A stretch of 64,000 nt of DNA from Micromussa lordhowensis (lineage: Eukaryota; Cnidaria; Anthozoa; Scleractinia; Lobophylliidae): contig OZ026597.1 of the NCBI GenBank assembly GCA_964020085.1, positions 3,779,394-3,843,393 on the forward strand, in the 5' to 3' direction. Shown here piece by piece: positions 56,404 through 63,220 of this stretch (position 1 is the first letter of the stretch; every line of letters starts with the position of its first letter). The position numbers were made by a program, and so were the translations under genes. The notes under the pieces were generated by a model. It was not told where the DNA came from. It saw only the letters and a program-made list of their open reading frames with translations, and ran no database searches.

Positions 56404-56808
56404 ATGGCGTTTGAAAATAACGATGTTGTGATTTCAAAAGAACACTTTCACCATATCCAGGAACGACATGTTCGATTGGACCTTCATACCCGTGCGTCCA
56501 AGTTTAGAACAAACTACCATCTAGTCAGCTGTTTAGCGCGGTTAACTAAAATGACTTTGCAAGACAGCGACGAGTACGAAATCATAGAGGAGGGTTTCAG
56601 ACCAGGACACGGCTACTATTACATGTACGTGTTCACTCTTCGTAAAGTCATCGGCACGGATCCGTGGGGGTTTCCAACCAGGAAAATACTCATTTATTAT
56701 GCTTGGCGACCATGGATGGATGGACGATTTCACATAATCTCAGCCTATCCGTATTCTTCAAGCTATCATTATTTTTTGAAGACGCGAAAATACGGATATC
56801 TCTCGTAG
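56404..56808 (+). CDS. Candidate BECR-fold nuclease-like protein
   Basis: 134 aa, starting ATG at 56,404. The spacing of ISKEHFHHIQERHV, SKF, a central variable loop, IGTDPWGFPT and a final IISAYPYSS resembles Barnase/EndoU/colicin/RelE-type (BECR) RNase domains. Those typically show an early RH, a G..T strand and a terminal Ser/Thr-aromatic motif. No signal peptide or TM segment. It could be an element-encoded RNase acting on host or rival RNA, but the assignment is by pattern only. A histone-type stem-loop follows 21 bases after the stop. Confidence 0.5.
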   Translation: MAFENNDVVISKEHFHHIQERHVRLDLHTRASKFRTNYHLVSCLARLTKMTLQDSDEYEIIEEGFRPGHGYYYMYVFTLRKVIGTDPWGFPTRKILIYYAWRPWMDGRFHIISAYPYSSSYHYFLKTRKYGYLS

Positions 56809-56828
56809 GTTATCCTACAAAACAAAAC

Positions 56829-56848
56829 GGCTCCTCTAGGAGCCACCA
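56829..56848 (+). terminator. Histone-type 3'-end stem-loop
   Basis: GGCTCC (56,829-56,834), loop TCTA, GGAGCC (56,839-56,844), then ACCA. A perfect 6-bp stem, 4-nt loop and ACCA tail, 21 nt past the stop codon, as in replication-dependent histone mRNAs. There is no AATAAA in the next 100 bp. Confidence 0.6.
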
Positions 56849-57272
56849 TATGCATAAAAGTCAATGATTCAACATGCTTTCCCTCCCAATTCTCAGGGTA
56901 TTGTTCCATTGCATACTAATTTGATCCGAAGAGAAATTTTAGCTAGTTTTCACGCTTTTTCATTCGGGTCTAAACGTTATTTGATTGATCTAAACCAAAA
57001 GACCTTTAGTTCATGTTATGTTTTAGGTTAGAAGTGGGTTTTAAAGTTTAAAAACCTAATGCACACATACGAAAGATCCATTTGATTTCACGAAAGAAAC
57101 ACAGATGGGGAGTGCTGGACGCAAAAATGTGGAATGCAAAAATGGCTGTTTCCTCAGCGGTCTGCATATCCACGTGTGCGTGGGGGTATTAAAGCGGGCA
57201 AAGTTTCTTTTGCTGTCACTTGTTCAAAGTAATTTTACGTGCTGTCCTTGCTCGCTGCTTAAACGATTCATC

Positions 57273-57992
57273 ATGACTTCAAACTTACCTCGTCGTAGCC
57301 GCCGCCTGCAAAACCTAGCTCCTAAGGAAGACAGTCTGGGCGTCTGCTTCATATGTCAAGACGAGTTCCGGATCGAACAGTTGTCGCGCCTTCAAAAAAC
57401 AGACTGCTGCCGAGTGCTGCTTCACCGCCATTGTTTAGTCGAAATGGTTGCCCGAACCTCCATTTGCGGAAATTGTCGTCGAGATAGAATGCCTGGAAAT
57501 ACGCGAACTCTGCCGATGATTGAAGACAGCGATCTGGAGGAGATGCAGGCTGGAAATTATTTCTTTTCGCCAGGTACTTATCTTATTGGGGAAGTTAGTC
57601 GAGAACTTAACGAATATAGACAGTTTGGTTTACCAAACCCACACCGTCAAGACTCCCAATTATGGCCACTATTGCCTTTTGACATTGCTGACGATATTTT
57701 GTTCGAACACCTAGCCCTTATTGATGATTTTATCCACGAGGAATCGGGAGAAATTATGTTTATACACGGTTTTATTGTGTTACCTGTTCCTGCAACAGTT
57801 GAAGTGAGACATGCTTTTTACGATTACTTTTTAATGAATATACCCGAACAAGTGTTAGACTTTGTAAACGGTATTCGTTTTCGTTTTTTATTTTATCACG
57901 ACGAACGTCAACCTAGTTTTAATGTAACTACAAGATATGTACTTTCTTACGGTGAACCTGCATGGTATCCCACCGATATATATTATGTGTAA
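57273..57992 (+). CDS. RING-like zinc-finger protein
   Basis: 239 aa from the ATG at 57,273 (the frame is open further upstream, but MTSNLPRRSRRLQ looks like a natural start). A basic N-terminus is followed by a Cys/His cluster: CFIC, then CC 16 residues on, HRHC and CGNC. This fits a C4HC3 (RING-CH-like) pattern of E3 ubiquitin ligases. The C-terminal half carries a domain with PEQVLDFVNGIRFRFLF and ends DIYYV. It overlaps the next gene by 8 bases, and that gene has a related C-terminal domain. It may manipulate host ubiquitination (inference). Confidence 0.6.
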   Translation: MTSNLPRRSRRLQNLAPKEDSLGVCFICQDEFRIEQLSRLQKTDCCRVLLHRHCLVEMVARTSICGNCRRDRMPGNTRTLPMIEDSDLEEMQAGNYFFSPGTYLIGEVSRELNEYRQFGLPNPHRQDSQLWPLLPFDIADDILFEHLALIDDFIHEESGEIMFIHGFIVLPVPATVEVRHAFYDYFLMNIPEQVLDFVNGIRFRFLFYHDERQPSFNVTTRYVLSYGEPAWYPTDIYYV

Positions 57993-58470
57993 TTTTTCTT
58001 TTTTAGAAATACCCCTTGAGCCTAGAGTCATCATGTTAGAAGACGGATTGATAGAATTTCGGGACCAGGGACGTGCTTTTGAAACACACAATTCTTTAAC
58101 AACCTCGTGGAATATGTTGCCTTATCCCGTAAACCCGACACATTGGTTCACTTATTACATAATGTTGTGGAATTTTTCAAATGATATGTATCATGGCACC
58201 ATACCGGATAACTCTCCGACATTGTTTTTACGTGCGAATGTATATAGTCCACACAACGTTCAGTTAAATGCTATGTACCGTTTTTGTATATACAAAATGT
58301 TCTTATTTAATACACCTCCCGAATTGTATTTTTTAATTTCTCGCATCAGGTTTCGTTTATTTTTTATGAGTACAACAGCCATTCCTCGGGAAGAGATATT
58401 TATCGAGAACTTAATCTATAGTACTGACTATTCGCCACCCCGTTATTTCAACTTAGAGTGTGAAATGTAA
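57985..58470 (+). CDS. Paralogue of the RING gene's C-terminal domain
   Basis: 161 aa from the ATG at 57,985, overlapping the previous stop. SWNMLPYPVNPTHWF and PELYFLISRIRFRLFF align in order with QLWPLLPFDI and PEQVLDFVNGIRFRFLF of the RING gene, so the two C-terminal domains are tandem duplicates. This gene lacks a RING. It could be a separate gene, or the second half of a two-domain protein split by a frameshift. A poly(A) signal (AATAAA, 58,516-58,521) follows. Confidence 0.55.
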   Translation: MCNFSFLEIPLEPRVIMLEDGLIEFRDQGRAFETHNSLTTSWNMLPYPVNPTHWFTYYIMLWNFSNDMYHGTIPDNSPTLFLRANVYSPHNVQLNAMYRFCIYKMFLFNTPPELYFLISRIRFRLFFMSTTAIPREEIFIENLIYSTDYSPPRYFNLECEM

Positions 58471-58515
58471 ATAGGTTTTTCTATGTATATTTTTTAACAT
58501 ACGATTTTGTAAAAC

Positions 58516-58554
58516 AATAAACCAAACTTGTTTATAACTCATGTCTTTTTTATT
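58516..58554. terminator. Convergent poly(A) signals
   Basis: AATAAA on the plus strand at 58,516-58,521 serves the plus genes. On the minus strand (complement TTTATT at 58,549-58,554) another serves the GRF gene. The two 3' UTRs overlap. Confidence 0.6.
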
Positions 58555-58558
58555 GAGT

Positions 58559-59053
58559 CTAATACAACAATTGAAACGTAAGGCCTCTTGGGGGCTCATT
58601 TATCCATTGAAAGAGTTTACATGATTTCCTGGGGCACTTAAAATACAATCGGCCTGGATTTTTCTGAGACCTGGACATAGCCAAAACCATGGACATATCA
58701 CAAGCACATTTAAATTTTTCCGGGACAATTCTAGAATAGCACGGGTGGGTCTGCTCGTCTACGGCTTTCAAGTACTCTGCCAGATTTTCTTTGCTGCTCG
58801 TGACGTAACATTTCGTGTTGAAGCGTTTCATAGGGCAGCGGTAATATTCAAATACACTTCCATCTTCATGTTGGATAGAACCAAATGTCATATCCACTAA
58901 ACAGCGCGGGCACTGGGGCTGAGTCATTCCAGGTTTAGGAATAGAGGCTAGGAATGCGTCAACGTCAAATACTTCTCCTTCTTCCAGCACTTGCACTTCT
59001 GTGATTTCCCTCTTGTTGTCCAGATCTGGAGGCATTTCTTTAATGACCCTCAT
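58559..59053 (-). CDS. GRF zinc-finger protein of the Polinton
   Basis: 164 aa from the ATG at 59,053; the frame extends 14 codons upstream without an ATG. An acidic N-terminus is followed by a zinc-ribbon-like part (CPRCLVDMTFGS, then YYRCPMKR and KCYVT). The C-terminal GRF-type finger has KCACDMSMVLAMSRS, NPGRLYFKCP, CKLFQW. GRF fingers bind single-stranded DNA in topoisomerase III, NEIL3 and APE2. Such proteins occur in Polintons and may assist replication or repair. It lies downstream of the basic-protein gene on the same strand. Confidence 0.7.
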   Translation of the reverse strand: MRVIKEMPPDLDNKREITEVQVLEEGEVFDVDAFLASIPKPGMTQPQCPRCLVDMTFGSIQHEDGSVFEYYRCPMKRFNTKCYVTSSKENLAEYLKAVDEQTHPCYSRIVPEKFKCACDMSMVLAMSRSQKNPGRLYFKCPRKSCKLFQWINEPPRGLTFQLLY

Positions 59054-59104
59054 GACACCACCTTGAATGGTGGGCAAGTCTATTAACACACACACAAAAA
59101 AAAA

Positions 59105-59518
59105 TTATAAATTTACTTTGGCTAACGTATCACGCACATGTTGTATTTTCATTCGTTTCGGTGTCAGCTCTCTTTGTTGATGTTTTTGATGCAAACGTAA
59201 TTTTTGATAGTTCCTTTTCCTAGCAAAGAGACTGTTGCCCAGTGAATAACCCTTTAGAAGCATCATGGTCTGTCGTTCTCCAACTTTAACTAAAACAATG
59301 TCATCAAACCGAACGGTACCTTGTAGAAATTCTGACTTAGACAGTTCCAACGTTAAGTTCTTTCTAGCTTTCTTCTTGGATGCTTCGGAAGCCTTTTTTG
59401 GCGCTTTACGTTTTCGTTTCTTGTCCTGTTTCAATTCTGCATTTGTCTCTGGAAGAGGTGTAGTTTGTTCTTCTTCTGCATTTGCCACTGGGAGAGAGGT
59501 AGTTTGTTCTTCTGCCAT
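59105..59518 (-). CDS. Basic Lys/Arg-rich Polinton protein
   Basis: 137 aa from the ATG at 59,518. The N-terminus has two imperfect repeats (EEQTTSLPVANA and EEEQTTPLPETNA). A strongly basic region follows (KKRKRKAPKK, SKKKARKN, nuclear-localisation-like), then a mixed C-terminus ending HVRDTLAKVNL. It resembles a DNA-condensing or virion core protein in composition only. It is driven from the divergent CCAAT-module promoter, with TTTTTCAA three bases before its ATG. Confidence 0.6.
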   Translation of the reverse strand: MAEEQTTSLPVANAEEEQTTPLPETNAELKQDKKRKRKAPKKASEASKKKARKNLTLELSKSEFLQGTVRFDDIVLVKVGERQTMMLLKGYSLGNSLFARKRNYQKLRLHQKHQQRELTPKRMKIQHVRDTLAKVNL

Positions 59519-59944
59519 TCTTTGAAAAATTCTTAATGCTGAGACTAAACTGAACTGATAAACTTTGCAAAGAACCAGCGTTTAAGTAGCTCTTACCCCA
59601 CGCTCAAACTGAACACTGATTGGCTTCATACAACTAGACAATGATGTCATAAGACGCTCAAACTGAACGCTGATTGGTTAATGAAATGAGACAAGTTTAG
59701 ACAAGGTCGCTCAATCTCGAAGCTGATTGGCTTCATACAACTAGACAATGATGTCATAAGACGCTCAAACTGAACATTGATTGGTTTATAAAACTAGACA
59801 AGTTTAGACAAGGTCGCTCAATCTCGAAGCTGATTGGTTCATACAAATAAACAATGATGTCATAAGACGCTCAAACTTGTTTCTGATTGGTCACTGATAG
59901 CTATATGAAACATATTTAAAAGACACAACACATCATTTTTCAAG
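59519..59944. promoter_or_regulatory. Divergent promoter with six phased CCAAT modules
   Basis: 25-bp modules start at 59,599, 59,653, 59,706, 59,760, 59,813 and 59,866. Each has a G(A/T)CGCTCAA(A/T)CT-like box, five variable bases and (C/T)TGATTGG, spaced 52-55 bp. A TATA-like TATTTAAA (59,913-59,920), ACAACACA and TTTTTCAA (59,936-59,943) precede the plus gene. TTTTTCAA also precedes the minus gene (complement 59,522-59,529). Confidence 0.75.
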
Positions 59945-60166
59945 ATGAAACATTGGGAGCTGACTACCTTTTGTGTACCTCACTTGAAAGCTGTCTTGTG
60001 CGCTGTGGAAAGAACTCAATTGGAATTTTACGGGACTGATCGTAATTTCCTTGAAATTGAAGAGGCGTTGACTGACTTTTTGGAAAAAATCAGAGAAGCC
60101 AAACATGGAAGTTTACACCAACTCAAGTCAAGTCAAGGAACTGATCACAATTCAGACAAACATTGA
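59945..60166 (+). CDS. Small Polinton protein, unknown
   Basis: 73 aa, beginning MKHWELTTFCVPHLKAVL. Helical, acidic middle (LEIEEALTDFLEKIREAK), polar C-terminus. The start lies two bases after a TTTTTCAA element with a TATA-like box upstream, so expression is likely. It overlaps the next gene by 62 bases in another frame. No family recognised. Confidence 0.55.
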   Translation: MKHWELTTFCVPHLKAVLCAVERTQLEFYGTDRNFLEIEEALTDFLEKIREAKHGSLHQLKSSQGTDHNSDKH

Positions 60167-60731
60167 AGTTGAACCCTTTGACAATCACGTGCCCGAAAGC
60201 AAAGAGGTCGATGTGTTTCTACTGGACGACCACCTCTTACAATTACAAGACCGTTACAGGGAGGACAAAGCATGTCTGCACGAAACCACGTTGCTAAGGC
60301 GCAGACCGGATTGGGGCGGTATGATACTGGAAATGATGAAATATAATGAACATGTCCATCTGTTTAACCGACGTTGGTACCGTATCTATTACAATCTTCA
60401 GACCTACTATTTCAAGTTCAAACTGTGTGACACGCCTAACCTGGTGGCCAGACATAGCTGTATCCTGTCCTATCCTGTCCTGCTATCCAGTGAAGAGAAA
60501 CAAACCCTTCAAGTGTTACTACAACCGGTGATATTTGGAGAGCAGCTAGCCAATCGGTTGAAGGAAGCAAACGTTCTTGACGACCCCTCTTCAATGACTA
60601 GCGCTGGAGGAGATTATGAAAAACTGTGTCTAAACTTAGAACAAGTCACACTCGGACTTAAACATCAGAAAGATTTGTGGAAAGATAGGTTTTTCATAAC
60701 TGCTTTTGGATTACCTTATTTTGAAAACTAA
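60105..60731 (+). CDS. Polinton protein of unknown function, 208 aa
   Basis: Starts ATG at 60,105 inside the preceding gene. The N-terminus is acidic, with a later Arg-rich stretch (TLLRRRPDWGG) and an aromatic-rich centre (RRWYRIYYNLQTYYFKFKL). The C-terminus is helical and ends FGLPYFEN. No Cys cluster or TM segment. AATAAA lies at 60,778-60,783. The family is not recognised. Confidence 0.6.
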   Translation: MEVYTNSSQVKELITIQTNIEVEPFDNHVPESKEVDVFLLDDHLLQLQDRYREDKACLHETTLLRRRPDWGGMILEMMKYNEHVHLFNRRWYRIYYNLQTYYFKFKLCDTPNLVARHSCILSYPVLLSSEEKQTLQVLLQPVIFGEQLANRLKEANVLDDPSSMTSAGGDYEKLCLNLEQVTLGLKHQKDLWKDRFFITAFGLPYFEN

Positions 60732-60820
60732 TTACCTTGTTTGTAATCTTATATCCATGACGTAATTAATGTGAGCAAATAAAAGTCAAGTTCCAATTAA
60801 AGTTGTCTCATTCTACAACG

Positions 60821-61055
60821 ATGTTTGACGAGAGTGTGTGGTCCATGCTAGTGGAAAAGTGTCAAAGTATCTATCAGAAACACGGGTCCTGTAGAGGTAT
60901 TTGATGAAGTACAGGTGGACAAAAATGTATTTCGATTTGTGGTCTATATATTGTGGTTAAAAAGTCAATCCGATGCATTTGCAAAAGCTGTGTATACCTA
61001 CATGTTTAGAAGTGATCTCTGGGAAGATTGTACTTTTAAAGTTTGGATGTTATGA
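60821..61055 (+). pseudogene. Small Polinton gene with one frameshift
   Basis: ATG at 60,821 begins MFDESVWSMLVEKCQ. This frame stops at TGA 60,902-60,904. The neighbouring frame is open from before that point and runs as plausible protein (FRFVVYILWLKSQSDAF) to TGA 61,053-61,055, which overlaps the integrase ATG as ATGA. A single indel near 60,885-60,900 would join them, to about 78 codons in all. Function unknown. Confidence 0.45.
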
Positions 61056-62104
61056 AAGAAAAGAAAACAGACAAAGTCCTATTGGAACAGTATCATGATC
61101 CGGAAAACCCTGCGAGTTATGGAGGCGTGTCACGCTTTGCAAAGAGTCAAGGCATCAGCGTGAAGAAAGCAAAACAAATCCTGGAAAAAGATTTAAGCTA
61201 CACGTTACACAAACCGCGCCGACGTCACTTTCCCACACTTCCTGTCAAAGTGTTTACGATCGATGAGCAGTGGACGGGCGATTTGATTGAAGTGATTAAC
61301 ATTTCAAAACAAAACAAAGGGTTTAAGTATTTACTCACTGTCGTGGATGTATTTTCTAAATACGCGTGGGTGGAGCCAATAAAAAACAAGACAGGAAAGG
61401 CTGTCACAGAGGCCTTTGAAAAGATTTTAAAACAAGGCAGGAAACCAATACAATTACAAACCGATGATGGAAAAGAATTTTACAATAAAACATTTCAAAC
61501 CTTGTTAAACAAATACAAGATTCATCATTTTAGTACGAGTGGCGATACGAAAGCCAGTGTCGTCGAACGATTTAATCGGACACTCAAACAGCGTATGTTT
61601 CGCTATTTTACCACCAACAATACCTTGAAGTTTGTACCCGTGTTACAATCATTGGTCAAAGGCTATAATCGTTCTTATCATCGAAGTATTAAAATGGCGC
61701 CAAATCAAGTGACAGAAGCCAACAGCTCTGAAGTGTACGCTAATTTGTACAAGAATAAAAAAGTAAAAAAACCCGCCTTGAGAGTGGGCGATCGCGTGCG
61801 TTTGAACAAAAAATTCAGATTGTTTAAAAAAGGTTATTTACCTGGATGGACAGAGGAAGTGTTTGTCATTCGAGAAAGTCGTGTAGGTCCTGTCCCTACT
61901 TACAAAGTTCAAGAATTTGACGGCAGCCTTTTAAAAGGGACGTTTTATGAGCAAGATTTACAAAAAGTCAATGTTAAAGACAATGATATTTTTCGCATTG
62001 AAAAAATTGTCAAACGAAAAGGCAATAAAGTCTTGGTACAGTGGAAGGGTTGGCCACAAAAATATAACAGTTGGATCGAGAAAGGTGAAATAGCAAAACT
62101 ATGA
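61052..62104 (+). CDS. INT: Polinton integrase with chromodomain
   Basis: 350 aa from the ATG at 61,052; an upstream TTG at 61,043 is less likely. An N-terminal helix-turn-helix-like region (YGGVSRFAKSQGISVKKAKQ) is followed by a retroviral-type DDE core. The first Asp is in QWTGDLIEV, the second in LQTDDGKEFY and the Glu in SVVERFNRT, with about 33 residues between the last two. The C-terminal chromodomain has FRIEKIVKRKG, VLVQWKGW and YNSWIE. It inserts the element into host DNA; the chromodomain may direct it to modified chromatin. All catalytic residues are present. It overlaps both neighbours by ATGA. Confidence 0.93.
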   Translation: MKEKKTDKVLLEQYHDPENPASYGGVSRFAKSQGISVKKAKQILEKDLSYTLHKPRRRHFPTLPVKVFTIDEQWTGDLIEVINISKQNKGFKYLLTVVDVFSKYAWVEPIKNKTGKAVTEAFEKILKQGRKPIQLQTDDGKEFYNKTFQTLLNKYKIHHFSTSGDTKASVVERFNRTLKQRMFRYFTTNNTLKFVPVLQSLVKGYNRSYHRSIKMAPNQVTEANSSEVYANLYKNKKVKKPALRVGDRVRLNKKFRLFKKGYLPGWTEEVFVIRESRVGPVPTYKVQEFDGSLLKGTFYEQDLQKVNVKDNDIFRIEKIVKRKGNKVLVQWKGWPQKYNSWIEKGEIAKL

Positions 62105-63220
62105 TCGAAGACGAATTTTACTTGACTTTACCCAGTCATAGCAGTTTACAGGAATTTCCACAGAATGCCAACAATAATTTCAAAGTCCGACTCCCGAAAC
62201 TCATTCGACTGTCCGAAGGACATTGGAAAGTGGCACTGGCCAGTATCTCGGTCCCAGATCCCAAGAATGCGTTACCCGCGTGGTTACACGACAATTTAAC
62301 GTTGTTCAGCTATACGTCTTATTACGCTGAAAAGAACAATACATCCAATAAAATCGGTTTTGAGACCGACGTCAAATTACCTCATATTAAAAAACATGTG
62401 GATGTATCGTTAATGACAGGACATGGTTTTCTCAAGGGGTTAATTGAACATACACAAAAACTTTATCTTCAAGACAATTTGTATCCGGGATGGCTGACTG
62501 GTTCTACGACAAAACTTTATCACCCCGAGTTTATTATTAAGGAGGACGAAATTATTTTAGACACTTCCAAGATAGCATTGACGGACATGACCGGTTTAAT
62601 ATACCCTGCGATATGGATCAACCTCACGTTAGCTCTGGAACTAGGATGGTTTGAAGAAGATGAAGACATGAAGACGACCTGCAGTTTGCTTATAAACTAG
62701 GACCCAATTTAAGTATTCAACTCAACGGTTATGAAATTCCTTCCACCACAGACATAGTTTCGTTTTTTACAGCAACTGGGGCGTGCAGCATGTCGCACAT
62801 TCCGACAAATATTGGATTAGACCCCGATGGGCCGACGGAAGTTTAATGGATACGATAAAAATCAGTTTAGATGTCAGTTGGCGATTTATAAATTTGGACT
62901 ATGCCTTTGAAAACGTATTTGGACACAGTACGCGCCCCTTGTATGTCTATTCAGATGTAAATGCAAGTACTGTATTAGGCGATCAAATTACTGATTTTAT
63001 TCGCGAAGTAAATTATAAAAGAGAAGGCAATGGAAGCTATTATTTTGAACCGACCCATCTCCAATATAAACCGCTTCGTAAACAGCTGTTAGACATTATT
63101 CAAGTACAGATTGCAGAAGCCACAGGACAGTTAGTCAACTTTGGTCAAGGCATAACAACCGTGACATTTCATTTCAAGAATGAAAGAAGACTTTTATGTG
63201 ACCCTCCCGAGCAACAGTAG
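62101..63220 (+). pseudogene. Candidate virion protein, copy 1, two frameshifts
   Basis: The first frame (62,101-62,700) starts MIEDEFYLTLPSHSS and has LSEGHWKVALASISVPDPKN. After LGWFEEDED it shifts near 62,680. The next piece runs in a second frame to about 62,780, and the last part (62,783-63,220, with SLDVSWRFINLDYAF) in a third. Comparison with the intact copy that follows shows all three belong to one gene. The FYxTLPS start and VALASIS motif recur in Polinton ORFs of aquatic animals. I infer a structural (minor capsid or penton-type) role, weakly. The ATG overlaps the integrase stop as ATGA. Confidence 0.6.

Noticed and set aside
57105..57272. Upstream extension of the RING gene from 57,105
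   Set aside because: The extension is open, but the composition differs and the ATG at 57,273 starts a typical basic leader; kept only as a possibility.
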